From the NCBI GenBank assembly GCA_903959355.1, contig CAJBWJ010000044.1, forward strand, positions 1 through 10,613: a stretch of DNA of 10,613 nucleotides, given 5' to 3'. A program made the position numbers and the translations under genes. The notes beneath the pieces are model-generated. The model was not told where the DNA came from. It was given only the letters and a program-made list of their open reading frames with translations, and did not search any database. Shown piece by piece: positions 1 through 5,793 of the stretch (its first letter is position 1; each line of letters starts with the position of its first letter). This DNA comes from an uncultured bacterium. Lineage in GTDB: Bacteria > Patescibacteriota > Microgenomatia > UBA1400 > PJMF01.

Positions 1-1
1 A

Positions 2-472
2 GGCATCATTCCTATTGTCAAAAAATATGATGCAAATTTTGATGAAAGCACTTATTTAAATATGTATTCAATTCATCAACTAATCAATAAATATGGAGAA
101 AATTTTCGCAGTGATTTTGTTAATTTTGAAATTGCCACTGAAAAAAAATATTACCGTGGTTATAAATTAATTGAAAAAAGCTTCGATCTTCTTCAAGAAC
201 TTCATGAACAAAATAAAAAACTTTATTTACTTACTTCAAATTGCAGAGAAGTTGTTTTGCCAATCCTTGAAGAACTCAAGATTGCAGATTATTTTAGCAA
301 AATTGTTACTGTTGATGACGTAAAAAATCTCAAGCCAACCCCAGAACCTTTTAAATTGATCGCCAGTGAACCATGCGATAAAAGTGAATTTTTAATGATT
401 GGGGACAGCAAATCAGACAGTGAATTTGCACAAAATGTTGGAATTGATTATCTAGATGTTTCCGAATTCTAA
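2..472 (+). CDS. HAD-family phosphatase, C-terminal part (5' end outside window)
   Basis: The frame is open from the first bases of the window, so the first ATG (62) is probably internal and the gene starts upstream. The visible part shows three of the four haloacid dehalogenase motifs: motif II LLTSN (Ser at about 235), motif III Lys in KPTPEPF (from about 332), and motif IV GDSKSD (401-418), whose acidic residues bind Mg2+. The nucleophile motif DxDxT lies outside the window. The arrangement (helical cap, then TSN, KP, GDS) fits the phosphoglycolate phosphatase/beta-phosphoglucomutase-like branch, a cytosolic phosphomonoesterase. The substrate cannot be told from sequence. Its TAA overlaps the stop of the convergent CAP-domain gene by a few bases. 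HAD assignment is firm; the specific enzyme name is not. Confidence 0.85.
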   Translation, partial: GIIPIVKKYDANFDESTYLNMYSIHQLINKYGENFRSDFVNFEIATEKKYYRGYKLIEKSFDLLQELHEQNKKLYLLTSNCREVVLPILEELKIADYFSKIVTVDDVKNLKPTPEPFKLIASEPCDKSEFLMIGDSKSDSEFAQNVGIDYLDVSEF

Positions 473-1197
473 ATCATTCTATTGGCAAAGATCAGAGAAG
501 AGCAGTCCTCATAAATTCCCACTCCCACATGACTCCAATCGCCAAGCTGATTGCCATCGTGAGCCGCATCTCCCGCATACATCCATTCAATTAAATGTGT
601 GCCCACAAATCGCATATTCACGCTCATATTTTCACCCAAACTATAAAATCCAAGAATTTTATAACCTTCTTGTTTGTCGACATAATCAGTAAAGCCAGAG
701 TGACCATCTGAGCCGTTTTTACAGATGTAGGTGGCGCGTTCCAAGGCATATTTGGCTAGATTGTCACTCCATAATAAAATAGATTTGCCTTTAGTAGATC
801 TGTAGGCATTAAGAGCTTGAAAGGCTTCTTGAGGCGTCGTCATGGTTTTGTCGAAAGCAATCTTCATACGATAGCCAGTTTCACTGACTTGTACCGCTTG
901 GCCCCAAGCAGCATCTTTGAGGACTGGATCATTGGCAAAAGGATCGACTGGTTTGGGAATTCTGGTTGGAGTAGGAGTTAAAACCTGAGTTGGAATAGCA
1001 GACGGAGCGATGATTTCTGGTCTCTTGGTTGAAACGACAGCTCTTTCTTGTTTTGGACCAAAAGTTAAATCCGTAAAAATCTTAGTAATTTTAACTGCCA
1101 CTAAATTTTTTTCATTAATAGAATTAAAAAAGAATGCAAAAGTGGCCAAAAAAACAGTCAGTAAAAATAAAGGCCAGATCCTTTTTAAAAACAGCAT
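469..1197 (-). CDS. Membrane-anchored CAP (SCP/PR-1) domain protein
   Basis: A 242-residue protein. It has a positively charged N terminus and one hydrophobic helix (residues about 8-25), then a Pro/Thr-rich linker (about 60-85, including TPTPTRIPKP). A C-terminal CAP domain follows (about 126-240). CAP signatures visible are GHSGF (H166), GEN (E189) and WSHVGVG (H223), which line the family's conserved cavity. C159 and C232 could form an extracytoplasmic disulfide. The topology implies a surface-anchored or secreted domain. Bacterial CAP proteins have varied and mostly unknown roles, so none is assigned. The frame runs on upstream to an ATG at 1362, but that would bury the start inside the divergent nuclease gene and add a non-signal-like tail. 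ATG 1197 puts the membrane helix at the N terminus and sits 6 nt behind a -10 box. Confidence 0.85.
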   Translation of the reverse strand: MLFLKRIWPLFLLTVFLATFAFFFNSINEKNLVAVKITKIFTDLTFGPKQERAVVSTKRPEIIAPSAIPTQVLTPTPTRIPKPVDPFANDPVLKDAAWGQAVQVSETGYRMKIAFDKTMTTPQEAFQALNAYRSTKGKSILLWSDNLAKYALERATYICKNGSDGHSGFTDYVDKQEGYKILGFYSLGENMSVNMRFVGTHLIEWMYAGDAAHDGNQLGDWSHVGVGIYEDCSSLIFANRMI

Positions 1198-1201
1198 GTC
1201 T

Positions 1202-1215
1202 TCATTATATAATGA
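1202..1215. promoter_or_regulatory. 14-bp palindrome forming a shared divergent -10 element
   Basis: TCATTATATAATGA is a perfect inverted repeat in the 21-bp gap between the two divergent genes. Read rightward it holds TATAAT at 1208-1213, ending 5 nt before the nuclease ATG. Read leftward it holds TATAAT at 1209-1204, ending 6 nt before the CAP-gene ATG. Either -10 would place transcription initiation at or next to the start codon, so both mRNAs would be leaderless. No good -35 box is seen on either side and neither gene has a Shine-Dalgarno sequence. The palindrome could also be an operator. Confidence 0.6.
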
Positions 1216-1218
1216 CTT

Positions 1219-1839
1219 ATGCCTATCCTGAGTAAAAAGAATCAACGACTGCTTTTTAGCCTGGTGGTTGTGATCATCTGGACAATTTTTGTACCCAAAG
1301 ATATTGGTCAAGAGAAGCCAAAGGAAATACAAAGCTCTCCAACTCAAAACATCGTCGAACAAACTGCGAGTGGCTCTGCAATTAGTGCAAGCGATTCCGC
1401 TACTTTAAAAAATAATTTACAAAAAGTAAAAGTAATCCGCGTCGTCGATGGCGACACAATTGAAATTGAAAACGCTGATGGGGTAGCCAAAAAATTACGC
1501 TACATTGGCGTCAACACTCCAGAAACCGTTGATCCACGCCGCAGTCCACAATGTTTTGGCCAACAAGCCAGTGCTCGTAATAAAGAGCTAGTGACTGGCA
1601 AAGAAATTTATTTAGAAAAAGATGTTTCAGAAGTAGATAAATATGGCCGCTTGCTCCGCTATATTTATCTGGATCCAAGCGGCATTTCGGTCAATGAACA
1701 ATTGGTTCTGGAAGGCTACGCTGCGGCCTCAAAATATCCACCAGATGTGAAATATCAAGATAAATTCAAAAGCGCGGAAGAAAAAGCCAGAATCGAACAA
1801 AAAGGCCTCTGGGGAGCTGGCGTTTGTCCTATTAAATAA
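1219..1839 (+). CDS. Membrane-anchored thermonuclease (staphylococcal nuclease-like)
   Basis: A 206-residue protein with an N-terminal signal-anchor helix (about 11-25), a Ser/Gln/Thr-rich spacer (about 30-68) and a complete SNase-like domain (about 69-203). Catalytic positions are intact: VDGDT (D77, D79), R94 in LRYIGVNTPE, E102, and R144 in DKYGR, matching Asp21, Arg35, Glu43 and Arg87 of staphylococcal nuclease. The Ca2+ ligand Asp40 is Asn here (N99 in NTPE). C112 and C203 may form a disulfide outside the membrane. The family cleaves DNA and RNA 5' phosphodiester bonds with Ca2+. An extracytoplasmic nuclease suits nucleic-acid scavenging by a nucleotide-auxotrophic cell (inference). It is divergent from the CAP-domain gene and ends 3 bp from the convergent peroxiredoxin stop. 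There is no Shine-Dalgarno sequence before ATG 1219. Confidence 0.93.
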   Translation: MPILSKKNQRLLFSLVVVIIWTIFVPKDIGQEKPKEIQSSPTQNIVEQTASGSAISASDSATLKNNLQKVKVIRVVDGDTIEIENADGVAKKLRYIGVNTPETVDPRRSPQCFGQQASARNKELVTGKEIYLEKDVSEVDKYGRLLRYIYLDPSGISVNEQLVLEGYAAASKYPPDVKYQDKFKSAEEKARIEQKGLWGAGVCPIK

Positions 1840-1842
1840 TTT

Positions 1843-2319
1843 CTATTTAGAACTAAGGTTTTCTAAATCTTTGAGAACTTCTGCGGCGTGTTCAGTTGGC
1901 TTGACCTTTTCATAAATTTTGGCAATCTTGCCAGATGGATCAACTAAGAAAGAACTACGCTTAATTCCAAGAAAAGTTTTACCAAACATGCTTTTTTCTG
2001 CCAAAACGCCATAGTTTTTTAGCATTGATTTATCTTCATCTGCCAAAATAGGAAAAGACAGATTAAACTTCCCGGCAAACTTGGCGTGACTCGCTACCGA
2101 GTCAGCACTGATACCAAGCACACTAGCATTGAACTTACCAAAATCTGCCCAATTATCTCGAAGTGAGCAGGCTTCAATGGTGCAGCCAGGAGTATTGTCT
2201 TTTGGATAGAAATAGAGGAGTAACCATTTGCCTTGGTAGTCAGATAATTGGTGAATCTTGCCATTTTGATCTGGCAAATTAAAGTCTGGGGCTAAAGCTC
2301 CAATTTTGAGTGTTGTCAT
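1843..2319 (-). CDS. bcp: Thiol peroxidase of the Bcp/PrxQ type (AhpC/TSA family)
   Basis: A 158-residue thioredoxin-fold peroxiredoxin of normal family length. The active-site segment TPGCTIEACSLRD holds the peroxidatic Cys46 and, five residues on, the resolving Cys51, the spacing typical of Bcp. T43, P44 and R121 complete the usual active-site set. It reduces H2O2 and organic hydroperoxides in the cytosol, being recharged by thioredoxin or a similar donor. The frame extends to an ATG at 2337, but ATG 2319 (MTTLKIGALAPDF) matches the family N terminus and lies just behind an extended -10 box. It follows the cupin gene by 24 bp on the same strand, so it may be transcribed both with it and on its own. 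Its stop is 3 bp from the convergent nuclease stop. Confidence 0.95.
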   Translation of the reverse strand: MTTLKIGALAPDFNLPDQNGKIHQLSDYQGKWLLLYFYPKDNTPGCTIEACSLRDNWADFGKFNASVLGISADSVASHAKFAGKFNLSFPILADEDKSMLKNYGVLAEKSMFGKTFLGIKRSSFLVDPSGKIAKIYEKVKPTEHAAEVLKDLENLSSK

Positions 2320-2327
2320 ATGAATAA

Positions 2328-2336
2328 ATAATATCA
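2328..2336 (-). promoter_or_regulatory. Extended -10 element upstream of bcp
   Basis: The minus strand reads TGATATTAT here, a TGn motif joined to a -10 hexamer TATTAT. The hexamer ends 8 nt before ATG 2319, and no Shine-Dalgarno sequence lies between. Initiation about 7 nt downstream would leave a leader of 0-2 nt. The element sits just past the cupin stop codon. No convincing -35 was found, as is common for extended -10 promoters. Confidence 0.45.
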
Positions 2337-2343
2337 CCAGATA

Positions 2344-2724
2344 CTAAAAATGCTCTGGATTATTCAAGGCATCAGCCTTGGTGACATGAATTGTGCCATC
2401 TTTGTGCTCTGGTGGAGTATAGACGGTGTAAAGTTTCATAAACTCAGTGGCTGAAGTATTAATCACATTGTGAGCACTGCCAGCTGGAATAACGATGGCT
2501 ACACCATCTTCTAGCATAAATTCTTCACCGCCAATAATGGCTTTACCTTCACCCGTTTCAACACGAATGAATTGATCGTGTTCAGCGTGAGTTTCCAGAC
2601 CAATTTCTTCCATAGGCTGTAAACACATCAACACTAACTGAGAATGTGGAGCGGTGTAGAGCACTTTTCTGAAATATGTGTTTGATAAAGTAGCTTGTTC
2701 GAGTTGGATGCTATAACCTGACAT
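2344..2724 (-). CDS. Small single-domain cupin protein
   Basis: A 126-residue protein made of one cupin beta-barrel. Cupin motif 1 is seen in ETHAEHDQFIRVETGEG (H46, H49, Q51, E55) and motif 2 in PAGSAHNVIN (H85, N89). Together these give a plausible His/Glu/Gln metal site. The ligand spacing resembles the mannose-6-phosphate-isomerase-like/QdtA-like small cupins, whose substrates are mostly unknown, so no reaction is assigned. C34 is the only cysteine. The start is well supported: minus-strand GAAAGG ends 6 nt before the ATG. It lies 66 bp after gpmI and 24 bp before bcp on the same strand. Pairing with a peroxidase would suit a redox or detoxification role, but this is only context. Confidence 0.85.
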   Translation of the reverse strand: MSGYSIQLEQATLSNTYFRKVLYTAPHSQLVLMCLQPMEEIGLETHAEHDQFIRVETGEGKAIIGGEEFMLEDGVAIVIPAGSAHNVINTSATEFMKLYTVYTPPEHKDGTIHVTKADALNNPEHF

Positions 2725-2730
2725 AAATTG

Positions 2731-2736
2731 CCTTTC
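2731..2736 (-). promoter_or_regulatory. Ribosome binding site of the cupin gene
   Basis: Minus-strand GAAAGG ends 6 nt before ATG 2724, an AGG-core Shine-Dalgarno match. A TATATA directly upstream (2742-2737) could be a -10 box, but initiation from it would remove this site, so the two readings compete. Confidence 0.6.
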
Positions 2737-2739
2737 TAT

Positions 2740-2765
2740 ATAAAAGCTGTTACTAGATTCAGCTT
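2740..2765 (-). terminator. Weak terminator-like hairpin after gpmI
   Basis: Minus strand: 6-bp stem AAGCTG (2765-2760) with CAGCTT (2749-2744), a 10-nt loop, then a T-rich tail (TTAT, with the stem also ending in T). It lies between the gpmI stop and the cupin start. The stem has only three G-C pairs and the T tract is interrupted, so it would terminate at most partly. Confidence 0.3.
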
Positions 2766-2790
2766 AACACTAGATAGAAAAAGTAGCAAA

Positions 2791-4293
2791 TTAAACCAAA
2801 CTCTTGCCGGTCATTTCTACTGGCTGCTTAATCTCCAAAAGTTTGAGCATGGTAGGAGCGATGTCAGCCAAAATACCAGTTTCTGACTCAAGCTTTTTGA
2901 TTTCGTCATCAATCAGAATAAAAGGCACTGAATTAGTGGTATGAGCAGTCAAAGTATCACCTTCATCATTTAGCATTTCTTCACAATTACCATGATCAGC
3001 TGTGATTAGAATTGTGTAGTCGTTTTCTTTGGCGCTCTCAAGCATGACGGCTAAAGCCTGATCCACCGCCTCCAAACCTTTGATCGCGGCAGGAATATTA
3101 CCAGTATGACCGACCATGTCGCCATTACAAAGATTGGTAAAGATCACGTCATATTTTCCATTTTGCATCGTCTCTGCAATTTTATTGCCGATATCAATTG
3201 CTCTCATGGCTGGATCTTCATCGAAATTGGTGACTTCTTTATTGGAATCAAACATAAAGCGATCTTCGAGAGGATATGGTTCTTCGCGTTTACAATTCAA
3301 AAAGAAAGTCAAATGAGCAAATTTTTGGGTCTCAGTAATGCGTAATTGCTTGAGTTTATTTTCTGCTAAAACTTCACCCAAAGTTCTATCTGTCGACTGA
3401 GGAGCAAAAGCTACCTTAACTTGATAATCTGCTTTGTACTCTGTCATCGTCACAAAACACAAATCTTTTGGACCTTTTTCTAAGAATCTTTCGGTTAACT
3501 GACGAGTGCGATCGCTTCTAAAATTGGTAAAAATAACAGCATCGTGCTCTTTAATTGTGGCTGCATTTTCATCTGCCACATCAAGTAAAGTTGGCTTGAT
3601 GAACTCATCGTTTTCGTCCTTAGCATAAGAATTAGCAATTGCTTCATGATAATTTTTGGCGCGAAGTCCTTCTCTTTTGGTCAAAGCAGCAAAAGCCAAA
3701 TCGATGCGATCCCAATTGGTGTCACGATCCATGCTGTAATAACGGCCAGCGATACTAGCCAAAACAGCCCCAGTTTCCTCTAAAACTGTCTCCAGTGGTT
3801 TGAAACTGTCAGCTTCACAGCTACGAGGTTCTACATCACGACCATCAGTAAAAGCGTGTAAACAAATTTTCTGCACTCCAGCCTGATGAGCCGCGCGCAA
3901 CATGGCAAAAATATGATCCTGATGAGAATGAACTCCACCAGGACTGAGAAGTCCCATGATGTGAAGAGTAGAGTCATTTTTTTTGGCCTGCTCAAAAGCT
4001 GCCATGAAGGCTTCGTTTTTGGCAAAACTGCCATCTTCAATAGCTAATTTAATTCTAACTAAATCTTGATAAATCACTCTGCCAGAACCAATGGCTGGAT
4101 GCCCAACTTCAGAACTACCAATTTGGCCAGCGGTTAGACCAACTGCTTCGCCTGAAGCTTCAAGCTTAGCATGTGGATAATCACGCCATAATTGATTATA
4201 AGTTGGCATCTTGGCTAGAGCCACTGCATTACCTTCGTAATTTTTATAAATACCAAAGCCATCCAAGATGACTAGCAGAAGTTTTTTATGCAT
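2791..4293 (-). CDS. gpmI: 2,3-bisphosphoglycerate-independent phosphoglycerate mutase
   Basis: A 500-residue cytosolic enzyme converting 3-phosphoglycerate to 2-phosphoglycerate in glycolysis/gluconeogenesis, using two Mn2+ ions and a phosphoserine intermediate. The alkaline-phosphatase-like metal residues are present: D11 (LDGFG), D392 and H396 (GDMVGHTG), D433 and H434 (TADHGN), and H451. The nucleophile is S61 in GSSEVGH. The transferase domain shows HSHQDH (122-127), DGRD (150-153), GRYYSMDRDTNWDR (183-196) and NFRSDR (257-262). The Asn normally before the nucleophile (GNSEVGH) is Ser, and the usual NGG after TFFxN is NCKREE. The frame is open to ATG 4335 inside eno, but ATG 4293 gives the family N terminus and has GAGG 6 nt upstream. 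It lies 19 bp after eno, forming an operon for consecutive glycolytic steps. Confidence 0.97.
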   Translation of the reverse strand: MHKKLLLVILDGFGIYKNYEGNAVALAKMPTYNQLWRDYPHAKLEASGEAVGLTAGQIGSSEVGHPAIGSGRVIYQDLVRIKLAIEDGSFAKNEAFMAAFEQAKKNDSTLHIMGLLSPGGVHSHQDHIFAMLRAAHQAGVQKICLHAFTDGRDVEPRSCEADSFKPLETVLEETGAVLASIAGRYYSMDRDTNWDRIDLAFAALTKREGLRAKNYHEAIANSYAKDENDEFIKPTLLDVADENAATIKEHDAVIFTNFRSDRTRQLTERFLEKGPKDLCFVTMTEYKADYQVKVAFAPQSTDRTLGEVLAENKLKQLRITETQKFAHLTFFLNCKREEPYPLEDRFMFDSNKEVTNFDEDPAMRAIDIGNKIAETMQNGKYDVIFTNLCNGDMVGHTGNIPAAIKGLEAVDQALAVMLESAKENDYTILITADHGNCEEMLNDEGDTLTAHTTNSVPFILIDDEIKKLESETGILADIAPTMLKLLEIKQPVEMTGKSLV

Positions 4294-4299
4294 ATTTTG

Positions 4300-4303
4300 C
4301 CTC
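4300..4303 (-). promoter_or_regulatory. Ribosome binding site that fixes the gpmI start
   Basis: Minus-strand GAGG ends 6 nt before ATG 4293. It decides for this start over the upstream in-frame ATG at 4335, which would overlap the end of eno. It lies entirely in the 19-bp eno-gpmI gap. Confidence 0.7.
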
Positions 4304-4312
4304 GTTTTTAAC

Positions 4313-5575
4313 TTATTTTCGCAAAATTCTCTCAATTGCCATTAAGCGATTGTACTTGGCGACACGCTCGCCACGAGTTGGACCGACTTTAATGTAGGCT
4401 GAGCCGACAGCGACGGCCACATCGACCATGGTAGCGTCATTGGTTTCACCGCCACCACGATGAGAAGTGGTTGTCATCAAGCCATTTTTGTTGGCTAGCA
4501 TGCAACAATCGACAGTTTCAGTTAAAGTACCGATCTGGTTAAGCTTGATCAAAATGGCAGAAATAGCCTTTTCATCAATAGCTCTTTGAAGACGCTCGAC
4601 ACTAGTCACAGTCAGATCATCACCAATCAGAGGAATATTGTGCTTGTCAGTAATGACTTTGAGTTTTGGCCAATTAGCCCAGTCATCTTCTTGCAACATA
4701 TCTTCCATGGTGGCAATTGGATATTTTTCCATCCAAGTGGCGAAGTAAGCAATTAACTCATCAGCATTCAAAGATCTCTTTTCGACCTTTAAGTTATATT
4801 TGCCATCAGCATAAAATTCACTGGCAGCAGCATCAATAGAGAAGCCGACATCTTGTCCTGGAACATAACCAGCATTTTTGACAGCTTCTAGCATGTAAGC
4901 AAAAGGAGCTTCGTTGGTAGCAATACCATTTGGAGCGAAGGCGCCTTCGTTGCCAACATTGGTAGAAAGATTATTAGCCTTGAGTACTTTACCAAGTTGA
5001 TGATAGGTTTCCATGATCATACGGACATTCTCAGCCACAGTGGAATTCTTACGGACAGAGGAAAAACAAAATTCTTGCAGATCAGTGGTTTCATCAGCAT
5101 GCTTACCACCTTCAATAGCGACTACCATTGGCTGAGGTAATTTGTTTAGATCGACTCCAGTTTGAAAGGTATCGACGATGTGTTGAAAAAGTTCAACTTT
5201 TTTACTGTTGGCGGCGGCATTAGCCACAGCTACAGAGACTGCCAAAATGGCGTTGCCGCCGAACTTAGCTTTATTTGGAGTGCCATCCATAGCAATCATT
5301 TTTTCATCAAGACCACGTTGATCATAAGCGTCGAAACCAATCAGAGCTGGGGTGAGTTTCTCGTCAATGTTGGCGATAGCCTTAAGCATACCTTTGCCAC
5401 CCCAACGATTTTTATCTTCATCCATCATCACGGTTGCTTCATGGCTACCAGCTGAGGCACCATAAGGTACAGATGCTACGCCTTTGGTACCGTCTTCCAA
5501 AATAGCGGTGACCTCAATGGTTGGATAACCACCAGAAGCTAAAATTTCTTGAGCTTGAATTGCAACAATTTTCAT
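4313..5575 (-). CDS. eno: Enolase (phosphopyruvate hydratase), divergent subtype
   Basis: A 420-residue cytosolic enzyme interconverting 2-phosphoglycerate and phosphoenolpyruvate. Core catalysis is retained: general acid/base E210 and K344 (IKLNQIGT), Mg2+ ligands D248, E291 and D319 (GDDL), phosphate-binding H372/R373, and K396. Flanking motifs that are nearly invariant in other enolases differ: SRGNPT is SGGYPT (14-19), GASTGS is GASAGS, NGGxHA is EGGKHA (155-160), VGDEGG is VGNEGA (208-212), SHRSGETED is SHRGGGETND (371-380, one residue longer), and RSER is RGER. I recall similar variants in CPR genomes but could not verify this. AGAAAGG lies 8 nt before the ATG. The tRNA-Cys gene is 57 bp upstream on the same strand and gpmI 19 bp downstream, suggesting one transcription unit. 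Confidence 0.96.
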   Translation of the reverse strand: MKIVAIQAQEILASGGYPTIEVTAILEDGTKGVASVPYGASAGSHEATVMMDEDKNRWGGKGMLKAIANIDEKLTPALIGFDAYDQRGLDEKMIAMDGTPNKAKFGGNAILAVSVAVANAAANSKKVELFQHIVDTFQTGVDLNKLPQPMVVAIEGGKHADETTDLQEFCFSSVRKNSTVAENVRMIMETYHQLGKVLKANNLSTNVGNEGAFAPNGIATNEAPFAYMLEAVKNAGYVPGQDVGFSIDAAASEFYADGKYNLKVEKRSLNADELIAYFATWMEKYPIATMEDMLQEDDWANWPKLKVITDKHNIPLIGDDLTVTSVERLQRAIDEKAISAILIKLNQIGTLTETVDCCMLANKNGLMTTTSHRGGGETNDATMVDVAVAVGSAYIKVGPTRGERVAKYNRLMAIERILRK

Positions 5576-5583
5576 TGTGAAAA

Positions 5584-5590
5584 CCTTTCT
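5584..5590 (-). promoter_or_regulatory. Ribosome binding site of eno
   Basis: Minus-strand AGAAAGG ends 8 nt before ATG 5575, an AGG-core Shine-Dalgarno sequence. It shows that this genome uses conventional initiation for at least some genes. Confidence 0.65.
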
Positions 5591-5609
5591 AATTTTTTAC
5601 TAATGTTTA

Positions 5610-5626
5610 GCTGATTATTTATCAGC
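5610..5626 (-). other. Hairpin between tRNA-Cys and eno
   Basis: A perfect 6-bp inverted repeat (GCTGAT and ATCAGC, 5-nt loop) starts 6 nt past the tRNA 3' end. No T-run follows on the minus strand, so it is not a standard terminator. It could mark a processing site or a partial attenuator between the tRNA and the enolase mRNA, or be chance in AT-rich DNA. Confidence 0.3.
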
Positions 5627-5632
5627 AAGTTG

Positions 5633-5705
5633 AGGCGCGAGCGGGATTCGAACCCGCGAACGAAGGTTTTGCAGACCTCGCCATGGACCACTCTGGTATC
5701 GCGCC
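5633..5705 (-). tRNA. tRNA-Cys (GCA)
   Basis: A 73-nt cloverleaf on the minus strand. Acceptor stem GGCGCGA/TCGCGCC is fully paired. The anticodon arm GAGGT-CTGCAAA-ACCTT has anticodon GCA at 5672-5670, and the T arm GCGGG-TTCGAAT-CCCGC is perfect. The discriminator base is U73 (5633), the known identity element for cysteinyl-tRNA synthetase. The bases after it are CAA, so the 3' CCA is not encoded and must be added by a CCA-adding enzyme. The loop has A36-A37-A38, the recognition motif of MiaA, whose gene lies close by. It is the first gene of the leftward block ending in eno and gpmI, and is divergent from miaB. Confidence 0.96.
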
Positions 5706-5723
5706 ATTTTTAAGAACGAGATT

Positions 5724-5755
5724 ATTCTAACATGAGTGATGAGCTTTTTTGTCAA
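5724..5755 (-). promoter_or_regulatory. Promoter of the tRNA-Cys/eno/gpmI block
   Basis: Minus strand: perfect -35 TTGACA (5755-5750), 20-bp spacer, then an extended -10 TGTTAGAAT (TG at 5732-5731, hexamer 5729-5724). Initiation would fall about 12 nt before the mature tRNA 5' end. The spacer is longer than the usual 17 bp, partly excused by the TGn extension. Confidence 0.5.
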
Positions 5756-5781
5756 AGAAAAGCACCCCTTAGATGTTAAAA

Positions 5782-5787
5782 TATACT
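5782..5787 (+). promoter_or_regulatory. -10 element placing miaB transcription at its start codon
   Basis: TATACT ends 6 nt before ATG 5794 with no Shine-Dalgarno sequence between, so the transcript would begin at or beside the ATG. No -35 box is seen at 16-18 bp. It argues for ATG 5794 over the in-frame ATG 5773, which lies upstream of this box. Confidence 0.45.
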
Positions 5788-5793
5788 ATCTTA

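Noticed and set aside
456..692. 78-codon open frame on the plus strand
   Set aside because: It is antisense to the CAP domain, has no family resemblance and no ribosome site; a shadow of the real gene.
1198..1362. N-terminal extension of the CAP-domain gene to ATG 1362
   Set aside because: It overlaps the divergent nuclease gene antisense, encodes no recognisable signal, and moves the membrane anchor inward. ATG 1197 is far better placed.
3831..4040. Short minus-strand frame inside gpmI, and plus-strand frames at 3106-3345 and 5162-5455
   Set aside because: All lie within well-supported gpmI or eno coding sequence in other frames and show no domain features.
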